A stretch of 18,631 nucleotides of DNA from Fen-1258 sp027348115 (GTDB lineage: Bacteria > Bacteroidota > Ignavibacteria > Ignavibacteriales > Melioribacteraceae): the NCBI GenBank assembly GCA_027348115.1, contig DAIEQA010000188.1, forward strand, positions 1-18,631, read 5' to 3'. Numbering within the stretch: position 1 is the stretch's first letter; each line of letters starts with the position of its first letter. The position numbers and the translations under genes were made by a program. Below, in pieces: positions 7,227-15,398 of this stretch. The notes under the pieces are model-generated. The model made no database searches. It worked only from the letters and a program-made list of their open reading frames with translations, and was not told the origin of the DNA.

Positions 7227-8651
7227 ATGAGTTTTTCCGAAGGTTATTATAATGATGAATACGATTCGTTATATAATGAAGAAGAAATAAAATTAAAAGT
7301 AAAAAACTGTAAAGAATATATAGAAAGCGGCCATACCTTTGCGCACCTCGATACAATAGATGAAGTAATTCAACTTTGTTTGGAATATGATCTTGTTGAA
7401 GAAGGACTTTACCTAGCCAATGCCGTACTTGAGGTTGCACCGTATAACTCCGAAGCGTGGCAGTACAAAGGAATATTTCTGAACAATACTTTTGAATTTG
7501 ACGAGGCCTATCGAAGTTTTGAAAAAGCTTTATCGTTGAATCCCAACGACGTAGAGACGTACATAAATAAATCGATCTCGGAAGACAATCTTGGCTTTTA
7601 TGATGAAGCTGTTGAATCTTTAAAAAAAGCTTTAACAATCGAACCGAACAACGAAGAAACATTCTTCAATCTTGGAGTCTTATACGAGAAGAAAGAAAAA
7701 TTTGCCGAGGCGATAGAGCATTTTCTAAAAGCGGCCCAACTGGATCCGGAATATTCCGAAGCATGGTATGAGCTCGGCTACTGTTACGAAAATACGGACC
7801 GGCTTAACGACGCTTTGATCGCTTACGATAAATATCTTGAGATCGAACCGAATAGCTTTACCGGCTGGTATAACAAAGGAATTGTTTACCTCCGTTTGGA
7901 ACAGTACGAAAAGTCGATCAACTGTTTTGAGTTATCGATAGCGCTGAGAGAGGATTTTGCGAGCTCATGGTTTAATTGCGGATTTGCTTTCTACCGGCTT
8001 AACCGTATGAACGACGCGCTGAAGTCGTATAAGAAAGCTTACGAGATTGACCCGAACGACGAAACAATTTTGTTTAACATGGGTCAGACCTATGAAGAGC
8101 TCGGTTCGTTTCCGCAAGCTATAAGATGTTATACGCAGGCAATAAAACTTGATTCCGAATATTACGAAGCGTTTCTTGCGCGCGGTTATTGTTACGATGT
8201 AGTAGGTAAATACCAGCTTGCGCTAAGAGATTTTAATCAAGCAGTTTCATTAACAAGCAACCCCGAAGACGCATGGTTTGCAAAGGCAGATCTCGAATAT
8301 TCGCTCGGCAATCTGCAGGAATCGATTAACTCGTATTCAAAAGCAATCGAATTGAACCGCGATAATTTTAATTCGTGGTCGAAGCTGGCTGAGACATACA
8401 TCGAAGTAGGTTTATGGCTCGAAGGACTTAAAGCTTTTGACGAATGCATTAGGATAAATTCCAAGCATGCCAATTCTTATTACGGGAAAGCGAAAATTAA
8501 TTTTCTGCTCGGCCATACTCAGGAAGCAATCGATAATCTTAAAGTGGCTTTCGAATTGGATCCGAACATTAGAAACGAGTTTACCCGGGATTATCCAGAT
8601 GTTAAGACTTCAAAATTATTTATCAAATTACTGGACGAGAACAAATCGTAA
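7227..8651 (+). CDS. tetratricopeptide repeat (TPR) protein
   Basis: This 474-residue acidic protein has no signal peptide or membrane segment, so it is probably cytosolic. After an acidic N-terminus (about 1-55) it consists of roughly 12 tandem TPR units of about 34 residues. Unit boundaries are marked by PYN, NPND, EPNN, DPEY, EPNS, RED, DPND and similar turns, and the classic W/Y-x-x-G, Y and A-hydrophobic positions recur, for example EAWYELGYCYENTDRLNDAL and TILFNMGQTYEELGSFPQA. Such arrays form a superhelical scaffold for protein-protein binding; the partner cannot be read from sequence. GGGAG before the ATG supports the start. aroE begins 5 nt after the stop, so the two are almost certainly one transcript. 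The galactokinase-like gene ends 100 nt upstream. Confidence 0.93.
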   Translation: MSFSEGYYNDEYDSLYNEEEIKLKVKNCKEYIESGHTFAHLDTIDEVIQLCLEYDLVEEGLYLANAVLEVAPYNSEAWQYKGIFLNNTFEFDEAYRSFEKALSLNPNDVETYINKSISEDNLGFYDEAVESLKKALTIEPNNEETFFNLGVLYEKKEKFAEAIEHFLKAAQLDPEYSEAWYELGYCYENTDRLNDALIAYDKYLEIEPNSFTGWYNKGIVYLRLEQYEKSINCFELSIALREDFASSWFNCGFAFYRLNRMNDALKSYKKAYEIDPNDETILFNMGQTYEELGSFPQAIRCYTQAIKLDSEYYEAFLARGYCYDVVGKYQLALRDFNQAVSLTSNPEDAWFAKADLEYSLGNLQESINSYSKAIELNRDNFNSWSKLAETYIEVGLWLEGLKAFDECIRINSKHANSYYGKAKINFLLGHTQEAIDNLKVAFELDPNIRNEFTRDYPDVKTSKLFIKLLDENKS

Positions 8652-8656
8652 CAATT

Positions 8657-9535
8657 ATGCAATCTCAGAATAAATTTAATCACAATACAAAGATAGTAGG
8701 AGTAATCGGTCATCCTATTAAACATTCTTATTCGCCTTTAATGCACAACATTGCTTTCGAGCTCTCGAATTTAAATTACATTTTTCTTCCGTTCGACGTT
8801 CCGGCATCATCGCTTAAGGATGTATTGAAAGGAATGATCGCTCTCGGAATAAAAGGTTTCAACGTAACGCTTCCTTTAAAAGAAAAAGTTCTGCCTTTGC
8901 TTAAAGACGTTTCCGAAGAGGTTAACATTATCGGCGCGGCAAATATAATTTTAAATGACGACGGAATTTTGCGCGGGTACAACACCGATGTTCACGGCAT
9001 TGTTGAGTCTTTGAATCCTTATAAGGATGAATTAGCCGGGGCAAATATTTCTATTATCGGCGCGGGCGGCGCCGCCAGAAGCGTGATTTATTCTTTGATT
9101 AGATATTTTAAAGTAGGGCATATTAATATTATTAATAGAACCGAACAGACAGCGGAATCGTTGAAAGAATATTTTTCTACAAAAATGTTGTTCGGCGAGT
9201 TCAAAGCGTTTCAGCTTGTTCCCCCGGATTTGATCGAAACCTTCCGCGATTCAAAACTTATTATAAATACCACGTCTATGGGAATGTTTCCCGACATCGA
9301 TGATTCCGCCACGACAATTAAGGAATCTTTTATGAAGGGACAAATTGTTTTTGACGTGGTTTATAATCCGGTAAAAACAAAACTGCTTAAGCTTGCCGAG
9401 TCCCAAGGCGCAACAATAATTACCGGACTTAAAATGTTTGTTGAGCAGGGCGCAAAATCATACGAGTTATGGACCGGCGAAGAAATGCAGAAAGAAAAAG
9501 TCTACAGGGCTATTGAATCTTACCTTGTAAGCTAA
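8657..9535 (+). CDS. aroE: shikimate dehydrogenase (NADP+)
   Basis: AroE reduces 3-dehydroshikimate to shikimate with NADPH, the fourth step of chorismate and aromatic amino acid synthesis. The 292-residue protein shows VIGHPIKHSYSPLMHN (16-31) for substrate serines, FNVTLPLKEKV (68-78) with catalytic Lys75, YNTD (108-111) with catalytic Asp111, and the Rossmann loop GAGGAAR (135-141). After that loop, INRT supplies NADP-site residues, followed by NTTSMGMFPD, VVYNP and the C-terminal GLKMFVEQGAKSYELW. All expected residues are present, and length is near the usual 270-290. The short N-terminal extension of about 10 residues is normal. No strong Shine-Dalgarno precedes the ATG; it starts 5 nt after the TPR gene, so translation is probably coupled. 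Confidence 0.97.
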   Translation: MQSQNKFNHNTKIVGVIGHPIKHSYSPLMHNIAFELSNLNYIFLPFDVPASSLKDVLKGMIALGIKGFNVTLPLKEKVLPLLKDVSEEVNIIGAANIILNDDGILRGYNTDVHGIVESLNPYKDELAGANISIIGAGGAARSVIYSLIRYFKVGHINIINRTEQTAESLKEYFSTKMLFGEFKAFQLVPPDLIETFRDSKLIINTTSMGMFPDIDDSATTIKESFMKGQIVFDVVYNPVKTKLLKLAESQGATIITGLKMFVEQGAKSYELWTGEEMQKEKVYRAIESYLVS

Positions 9536-9582
9536 GGTTTTATTTACTAGGAGCTAAGTTGTTCTTAATTGTGGGGGATTTA

Positions 9583-10178
9583 ATGAAGCATTCAATTCTG
9601 AATTTAGATAATTCTTCTAGAAAAACATTTCTTTTCATAATTGTTTTTTCTCAGTTTTCACATATAGTATATCGGCTCAATCTTTTTCACTCGGTTTTAA
9701 AGCAGAACCTTTCTGTTTGATTTCTTCGGTCAATTCACAAACAGAAGTAAATTTATTTACTACCAGTTTTTACTTTCTGCTTGGAGTTCAAGTTACTCAA
9801 AAATTCAAAGTTGAGTTACAGCCGGGGATTATTTATTCTGAAGATAGAAGATACAACGCGATTCCTGAAATCGGAGTACTCGGAAAATATTTTTTGAGAA
9901 CGGGTAAAGAATATCTTCTATTGGGCTTAATTAGTCATAGTAATTGGAATGGATCTTCAAATTCAATTCAAGCAGCCGGTAAAAACTTATTTCTGGGTTC
10001 AATAGGCGTCGGTACTAAAACAAGTAAAATAACATTGTTGGAATTATCTTATCAATTTCCAATCGGCAATAATGAATATTGTCTACAGAGAGAATACACA
10101 AACGGTATACAGCGATTTACTTCGGTTGATTTGGTAGGATTGCTAAAATTAGGTTTCGGAATATCGTTTGATCTTTAA
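9583..10178 (+). pseudogene. outer-membrane-type protein gene broken by a 1-nt frameshift
   Basis: No single frame covers this gene. GGGGGA just before the ATG at 9583 starts a frame reading MKHSILNLDNSSRKTFLFII, a signal-peptide beginning, which soon leaves the coding frame. The next frame continues as FSVFTYSISAQSFSLGF, a signal-peptide end with an AQ cleavage site, and then runs open to 10178. One extra T in the six-T run at 9644-9649 would join them into a 198-residue protein with a complete signal peptide. The mature part has amphipathic strands (TSFYFLLGVQV, LLGLISHS, LGFGISFDL) like a small beta-barrel, similar in style to the protein at 2386-2964. Causes could be a sequencing or assembly error, a real recent mutation, or slippage on the T run. 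No family is recognised. It lies 47 nt after aroE. Confidence 0.75.
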
Positions 10179-10221
10179 TTCAAATCATTTTATAATTTTT
10201 TAAGATAATATTTACAATTTC

Positions 10222-11415
10222 CTAAATTAATTTCTTCAGCGCTTTTTTAATTCTCTTTGCCGCTTCGGTTAGGTTTTCAATTGAGTTGGAATAAGACATT
10301 CTAAGATAACCTTCGGTACCGAAGCCGCTGCCGGGAACGGTTGCTACTTTTCCTTCATGCAAAAGATACATAGCAAGATCAAATGAATTTTCAATTATAC
10401 CTGAAGATGTTTTTCTTCCAAAGTAACTGTATACATTTGGAAAGACATAAAACGCGCCTTTGGGTTTTACGCATGTCACGCCGTCTATTGAGGTGATTAA
10501 ATCATGGAATATATTTCTTCTTTTCTCAAATTCTTTTTGCATCATTGGCACGTAATCTTGCGGACCGTTTAACGCTTCAAGCGCCGCCGCTTGAGAAATT
10601 GAAGACGCATTGGAAGTGCTGTGGCTCTGAATTTTGTTCATCGCTTTAATAATTTCTTCCGGTCCCGCCGCCCAGCCAATCCTCCATCCTGTCATCGCGT
10701 AAGTTTTTGAAAATCCGTTGACAACAACCGTTCTCTCTTTCATTTTTCCATTAACAGCGGCAAAGCAGGTAAACTTGTTTTCGTCGTATATCAAATGCTC
10801 GTAAATATCGTCCGTTACTACAAAGAGATTATGCTTCTCAACAACCTCTGCAATCTCCTCAAGTTCTTTCCTGCTATAACTTGAGCCGGTAGGATTAGTT
10901 GGATAACCCATGATCAGAACTTTTGATTTTGGTGTAATTACTTTTTCCAATTGTTCGGCGGTCATATTAAATCCGCTCTCTTCAGTTGTTGCGACGATAA
11001 TAGATTTACCGTTTGCCAAGCTTACCATCTCAGGGTAAGAAACATAATACGGCGAAGAGAATATCACTTCATCGCCGTTGTTTACAATAGATAAAATTGC
11101 GTTGTACAAACTTTGCTTTGCGCCGGTAGAAACGATTATATTATTCGGGGAGTAATCAAGTTTGTTTTCGAGTTTTAGTTTCTTCGCAATCGCGGTTCGT
11201 AGATCAATCCTTCCCTGGTTGATTGTATACTTTGTTTCGTTGTTATCGAGGGCAAGTTTGGCAGCGTTTTTTATATTCTGCGGAGTAGGAAAATCCGGCT
11301 CGCCGACAGATAAATCAATAACATTCTCGCCGCGAGCTTTCATCTCTTTTGCTTCGGCGTTGATTCTCATTGTAGTTGATACGCGAATACTATTCACACG
11401 ATCGGATGTTATCAT
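10222..11415 (-). CDS. class I/II PLP aminotransferase, aspartate aminotransferase-like (type Ib)
   Basis: The 397-residue fold-type I enzyme would transfer the amino group between aspartate (or an aromatic acid or prephenate) and 2-oxoglutarate. Visible motifs are DLSVGEPDFPTP (34-45), STGAKQSLYN (96-105), TNPTG with Asn174, TDDIYEHL (201-208) with the PLP-contacting Asp202 and Tyr205, and GFSKTYAMTGWRIGW (234-248) with Schiff-base Lys237. LRMSYS (371-376) supplies the carboxylate-binding Arg372. The frame opens further up to 11457, but GGAG lies 6 nt before the Met at 11415, and the extra 14 residues look non-native, so I place the start there. A terminator-like hairpin separates it from pckA upstream. 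Exact substrate is not decided; the aspartate/prephenate subgroup is most likely. Confidence 0.93.
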   Translation of the reverse strand: MITSDRVNSIRVSTTMRINAEAKEMKARGENVIDLSVGEPDFPTPQNIKNAAKLALDNNETKYTINQGRIDLRTAIAKKLKLENKLDYSPNNIIVSTGAKQSLYNAILSIVNNGDEVIFSSPYYVSYPEMVSLANGKSIIVATTEESGFNMTAEQLEKVITPKSKVLIMGYPTNPTGSSYSRKELEEIAEVVEKHNLFVVTDDIYEHLIYDENKFTCFAAVNGKMKERTVVVNGFSKTYAMTGWRIGWAAGPEEIIKAMNKIQSHSTSNASSISQAAALEALNGPQDYVPMMQKEFEKRRNIFHDLITSIDGVTCVKPKGAFYVFPNVYSYFGRKTSSGIIENSFDLAMYLLHEGKVATVPGSGFGTEGYLRMSYSNSIENLTEAAKRIKKALKKLI

Positions 11416-11494
11416 GCATGTCTCCGTTTCTGGATCGTTCGTAAAAATTCGGCACAATATAATATTTCAAGGAAAGAATTAAAAGGAAAGTTAA

Positions 11495-11521
11495 GTAGGG
11501 TCGAGACAACCTCGACCCTAC
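11495..11521 (-). terminator. perfect 11-bp palindrome after pckA, terminator-like
   Basis: GTAGGGTCGAG (11495-11505) and CTCGACCCTAC (11511-11521) form a perfect 11-bp stem around the 5-nt loop ACAAC. On the minus strand it begins 7 nt after the pckA stop and is followed by TTAACTTTCCTTTT, a moderate U-rich tail; on the plus strand it is followed by AGTATTTTTATTTTATTT. It probably terminates pckA and could act in both directions. The sequence also looks like a dispersed palindromic repeat. Confidence 0.7.
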
Positions 11522-11528
11522 AGTATTT

Positions 11529-13184
11529 TTATTTTATTTGCGAAAGACGTTTCGGTCCGGCATTGATTACTTCCTGCGAACAATCTTTTTCGAACAACTT
11601 AAAGTTTTCGATAAAGCGCGCGGCAAGAGCGTCGTATTTTTTCCAGTACTCGTCTTTGTTACCCCAGGAGTTTTCCGGGTACAAAACATCTTCCGGAACA
11701 TCGGGACAACTCATCGGAACCTGGTAACCAAACAATTTATCCTTGCGGTATTGAACGTTATCGAGTTTGCCTTCGAGAGCGGCGTTGAGAAGATTTCTTG
11801 TGTGACGAATGCTGATACGCTTACCGACTCCGAATCTTCCGCCGACCCAGCCTGTATTAACAAGCCAAACATTCGCGTTATGCTTAAGCATTCGCTGCTT
11901 CAGCATTGCGGCGTAATCGGAAGGATGACGAACCATGAACGGCGCGCCGAAACAAGCCGAGAAGGTTATCTGCGGCTCGATGCCCAAACCGATTTCTGTT
12001 CCGGCAATCTTGGAAGTGTAACCGCTTATTAAGTGATACTGCGCCTGCTCGGGATTTAACCTCGCGATCGGCGGCATAACTCCGGACGCGTCGCATGTTA
12101 AGAAAATAACATTTTTCGGATGCGAATGAACATAACCGTCGGCAATCACATTCGGTATAAAATCGATTGGGTAGGAAGCGCGAGTGTTCTCGGTAATTAT
12201 ATCGTCGTCAAGATCGATGTTCCGAGTAACCGGATCGTAAACAACATTTTCCAATATTGTCCCAAAGCGGCGGGTCGTTTCATAAATCTGCGGTTCGTGT
12301 TCGGCAGAAAGACGAATTACTTTTGCGTAACATCCCGCCTCAAAATTGAAAACGCCTTCGGAACTCCAGCCGTGCTCGTCATCACCAATAAGTTTTCTTT
12401 TGGGATCCGCAGATAAAGTTGTTTTACCGGTTCCGCTCAAACCGAAGAACAACGCTACATCTCCTGCATCTCCAACGTTTGCCGAACAATGCATCGGAAG
12501 AACATCTTTGTATGTTAAAAGAAAATTCAAAACGGTGAATACGGATTTTTTTATCTCGCCCGCGTAAAGTGTGTTGGCAATAATTGCCGTTCTTTGATCG
12601 AAGTTTAGAATTATCGCTGTGTCGGTCCGCGTGCCGTCGGTTATCGGATCAACTTTAAAACCGGGCACAGCTATTACTGTAAAATCCGGAACAAAATTTT
12701 TCAATTCGTCTTTGTTCTCTGTTGTGATAAACATGTTGCGGGCAAACAAACTATGCCATGCTTTTTCCGTGATTATTCGAACCGGCATTTTATAAGCTGG
12801 ATCGGCGCCGGCATAAACATCCTGAACAAATAATTCCTCGCCCTGAGCCCACGCATGCAAGCGACCGACAAGTTGCGCCCATTTTTCGCGGCTGTAAGGA
12901 CGGTTGTAAATTCCCCACCAAATATCTTTGTCGGATGATTCTTCCATCACGACAAATTTATCCGCCGCAGCGCGCGCTGTGTGCTTGCCTGTATTAACAA
13001 GAAGAGGCCCGTGCTTTGCCAACCTGCCTTCGTTTCTAAAAATTATTTCTTCGTATAGAGCTTCATCAGGTAAGTTCCAGAAGACTCTATCGAGATTTGT
13101 AATGCCTTGATTCTTCAATCTGAAGTCGGAAGCAAGTTCCATTGCTTCTTTTGTTGCTGGTGTGTTGAATTCTAAATATTTCAT
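11529..13184 (-). CDS. pckA: phosphoenolpyruvate carboxykinase (ATP)
   Basis: PckA converts oxaloacetate and ATP to phosphoenolpyruvate, CO2 and ADP, the committed step of gluconeogenesis from TCA intermediates; it can run in reverse at high CO2. The 551-residue length fits the ATP-dependent family (about 540). Seen are TGKHTARAAADKF (65-77) with substrate Arg71, NTLYAGEIKKS (204-214) with Tyr207 and Lys212/213, MHCSANVG (231-238) with metal-binding His232, the kinase-1a P-loop GLSGTGKTTLS (248-258), the metal-binding DDEHGW (268-273), and NTRASYPIDFIPN. All catalytic groups are intact. Its ATG overlaps the stop of the upstream aminotransferase gene (ATGA at 13181-13184), so translation is coupled. 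A hairpin just downstream probably ends the transcript. Confidence 0.98.
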   Translation of the reverse strand: MKYLEFNTPATKEAMELASDFRLKNQGITNLDRVFWNLPDEALYEEIIFRNEGRLAKHGPLLVNTGKHTARAAADKFVVMEESSDKDIWWGIYNRPYSREKWAQLVGRLHAWAQGEELFVQDVYAGADPAYKMPVRIITEKAWHSLFARNMFITTENKDELKNFVPDFTVIAVPGFKVDPITDGTRTDTAIILNFDQRTAIIANTLYAGEIKKSVFTVLNFLLTYKDVLPMHCSANVGDAGDVALFFGLSGTGKTTLSADPKRKLIGDDEHGWSSEGVFNFEAGCYAKVIRLSAEHEPQIYETTRRFGTILENVVYDPVTRNIDLDDDIITENTRASYPIDFIPNVIADGYVHSHPKNVIFLTCDASGVMPPIARLNPEQAQYHLISGYTSKIAGTEIGLGIEPQITFSACFGAPFMVRHPSDYAAMLKQRMLKHNANVWLVNTGWVGGRFGVGKRISIRHTRNLLNAALEGKLDNVQYRKDKLFGYQVPMSCPDVPEDVLYPENSWGNKDEYWKKYDALAARFIENFKLFEKDCSQEVINAGPKRLSQIK

Positions 13185-14398
13185 GACCAGTCCCTCACAA
13201 GTTTGCGGTCACCGATATAAAGTTCGTTAGGCGAATTTGGATCTAGCGCCCACTTCATTCTTTCGATTCCTTCCGTAATATCTTTAATACTTCCGCAGTA
13301 GCTTAATCTTAAGTAGCCGTCCAAACCAAATTCTTTTCCGGGAACAGTAAGAACCATAACCTTCTCAATTAGGAAGCTAGAAATTTTTTGGGAGTCCTTT
13401 CCGTAAGCTGAAAAATCCGCGAAGCAGTAAAACGTTCCATCAGGCACGGTAACTTTTACTCCGTTGAAAGATCGAAGCTGATCAATTAAAACATTGCGGT
13501 TATTCTGAAGTGTAAGCCGCAAACTTTCTACCGAGGATTGAATTCCATTTAAAGCGCCGACTGCCGCTTTCTGCAACAGCACTGACGGTCCCGAAGTTTG
13601 ATGACCTTGAATGTTTGTCATCGCTTCAATTACTTTTTTATTTCCAACAGCCCAGCCGATACGGAAGCCGGTCATTGCGTACTGCTTTGATACTCCGTTG
13701 ATGATTATGATTTTGGAATTCTCAACCGACTTTTTCGTGTAGTCGAAAGCGCTTACCGGTTTACGTCCGTCGAAAACCAAACGATGATAAATATCGTCCA
13801 TGATTAAATAAAGATCTCTTTTCTCGCAGAAGTCAACAATATCTGCAATAAATTCTTCCGAATACATTGCGCCGGAAGGATTGTTAGGAGAATTAATTAT
13901 CACTGCTTTTGTGTAAGAACCGACGCGCAATTCAATATCTCTTATGCGCGGGTAAAATGTTCCATCTTCAGGCAAAGCAGCAACGCCTATGGCTCCGCAG
14001 AGCTTTGCCATATCCGGGTAGCTAACCCAATAAGGCGCCGGGTAAATAATTTCTTCCTGCGGATTTAATATTGCCTGCATTGCAACCATAATTGATTGCT
14101 TAGCGCCGCCGGAAGCAATTACATTTTCGGGGTTAACTTTTCTGTGGTAAAATTCTTCCGTGTAACGGATGATTGCTTTTTTTAATTCGGGAATTCCATC
14201 TGCCGGGGCATAACGGACTTCGCCGCTGTTCAATAAATTTACTGCAGCAAGAAGCGCGTCCATGGGCGCCTTGCTTTTGGGCTCTCCTCCTCCAAGATGA
14301 ATTACGGGGTCTCCTTTTTCTCTTAGAATCGCCGCTTTCTCATTCAAAGCCAGTGTAGGGGAAGCCTTGATCGATCGTGCAATTTGACTTAAACTCAT
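13181..14398 (-). CDS. class I/II PLP aminotransferase coupled to pckA
   Basis: This 405-residue fold-type I aminotransferase is related to the gene at 10222-11415. Shared parts include ASGGAKQSI (95-103), SPNNPSG with Asn173, MDDIYH with Asp201 and Tyr204, GVSKQYAMTGFRIGW (235-249) with Schiff-base Lys238, and YLRLSY (362-367) with Arg364. All PLP-enzyme essentials are therefore present. The N-terminal motif reads HLGGGEPKSKAP rather than DLSVGEPDFPTP, and a C-terminal tail (about 385-405) extends past the usual end, so its substrate may differ. The stop overlaps the pckA ATG by ATGA. An aspartate-to-oxaloacetate reaction feeding PckA is the obvious job, although this is inferred from context. 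GGAAAA lies upstream of the ATG at a workable distance. Confidence 0.93.
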   Translation of the reverse strand: MSLSQIARSIKASPTLALNEKAAILREKGDPVIHLGGGEPKSKAPMDALLAAVNLLNSGEVRYAPADGIPELKKAIIRYTEEFYHRKVNPENVIASGGAKQSIMVAMQAILNPQEEIIYPAPYWVSYPDMAKLCGAIGVAALPEDGTFYPRIRDIELRVGSYTKAVIINSPNNPSGAMYSEEFIADIVDFCEKRDLYLIMDDIYHRLVFDGRKPVSAFDYTKKSVENSKIIIINGVSKQYAMTGFRIGWAVGNKKVIEAMTNIQGHQTSGPSVLLQKAAVGALNGIQSSVESLRLTLQNNRNVLIDQLRSFNGVKVTVPDGTFYCFADFSAYGKDSQKISSFLIEKVMVLTVPGKEFGLDGYLRLSYCGSIKDITEGIERMKWALDPNSPNELYIGDRKLVRDWS

Positions 14399-14612
14399 TA
14401 AAATTTTCCAGATTATTCAAAAAGTATGTTTATGTCCGAAACTTATTGGCTATTGCCCTGATTAGCAAGAAATTTTTAGAGCGGGAATCCAGATGTGAAT
14501 GGAGAATCAATTGGAAAGTATGGATGAATAAAATTCGAGTTTGTAATTATCAAATACAAAATGAGGCCGCCGGCTTTCTTTGTTAAAACACTACCAGAAT
14601 AGTTGGGTAAAA

Positions 14613-15398
14613 CTAAATTACATTTTGAAAAATGTGGAGAAAGAAATAAATACCCAATAATGTAAGAATGATGCCGTACCAGCGTTCCAGGCGGCTTGAT
14701 TTTGTTTTAAGTGCAACCTTGGCGCCAAGGTAAGAAAATGGAATTGATCCTAGAGCAATTATTCCGGTAACTCCCCAGGAAATATGTCCAAGATACGCAT
14801 GAACAATAGTGCCCGGTAATGCTAGAACCGCAGAAACAGCCAACGAGCATGCGAAAGATTTTTTGATCGGCTGGCCGAGAAATTTTGCGTAACTGGGGGC
14901 TAATAAAAATCCGCCGGAGTTTGCAAGCAGACCGGAAATTACTCCTACAAATGCGGCAACACCGAATAAACGCAAGCGCCAATTAGATGGTTTATTATTC
15001 TCCGTTAAATTTGATTGCACAGGTTTGGTTGCGTTTTTTTTGTTTCCATAAAGAAAAGAAATTCCAAAGCCCATAACCAACAAACCGGTTACAATCAATA
15101 ACGAAGTCGAACCGGTAAAGATTGTAAGCAAAGATCCTATGATTGTTGCCGGCATACCTATTGCGATACTCCATAAAATGATCTGCCAATCAAGAAGATT
15201 AGAACGCCAATACTCTGCTGAGGCAACTAAGGTTCCGGGCACGGTTGCCGGTAATGGGGCTGCAACGGCAATAAAGCCCGGAAATCCGAGAATACTTAGT
15301 AGAGGCGTCGCAATTGCGCTTCCGCCTTTGCCAAATAAACCTCCTAAAAAACCGATGAAAATTCCAACAAGAAATGCGCCGAGATACTGTAAGTTCAT
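14613..15398 (-). CDS. TSUP family (TauE/SafE) membrane transporter
   Basis: This 261-residue inner-membrane protein of the TSUP (TauE/SafE, formerly DUF81) family has a typical length of about 250 and about eight hydrophobic helices in two repeats. The first repeat opens with GAFLVGIFIGFLGGLFGKGG and the second with AFVGVISGLLANSGGFLLAP. These glycine-rich re-entrant motifs are the family hallmark. Members carry sulfite, sulfoacetate, taurine-related sulfonates or other organic anions across the inner membrane; the substrate cannot be set here, and no sulfur-metabolism gene is nearby. The basic linker in mid-protein (about residues 117-140, KKNATKPVQSNLTENNK) is a cytosolic loop between the halves. 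AAAGGAAG just before the ATG fixes the start. It is transcribed divergently from the TetR gene. Confidence 0.93.
   Translation of the reverse strand: MNLQYLGAFLVGIFIGFLGGLFGKGGSAIATPLLSILGFPGFIAVAAPLPATVPGTLVASAEYWRSNLLDWQIILWSIAIGMPATIIGSLLTIFTGSTSLLIVTGLLVMGFGISFLYGNKKNATKPVQSNLTENNKPSNWRLRLFGVAAFVGVISGLLANSGGFLLAPSYAKFLGQPIKKSFACSLAVSAVLALPGTIVHAYLGHISWGVTGIIALGSIPFSYLGAKVALKTKSSRLERWYGIILTLLGIYFFLHIFQNVI

Noticed and set aside
7120..7662. A 180-codon minus-strand frame over the start of the TPR gene
   Set aside because: The TPR repeats on the plus strand explain the sequence; the minus-strand product has no known features.
11389..11419. A tiny upstream frame from an ATG at 11419 that overlaps the aminotransferase start
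   Set aside because: The ATG is only 2 nt from the GGAG, too close for initiation, and the nine-codon frame has no regulatory motif. It is best explained by chance in ATGCATG.
11538..12032. A 164-codon open frame on the plus strand inside pckA
   Set aside because: It is antisense to the strongly conserved pckA, has no ribosome site and encodes nothing recognisable. It is a shadow of the real frame.
14399..14612. Possible gene or promoter in the gap between the aminotransferase and TSUP genes
   Set aside because: The only frame there overlaps the aminotransferase start and lacks domains. The promoter-like boxes I tried (TTGCTA with TAAGTT at 17-nt spacing) match consensus too weakly to list.
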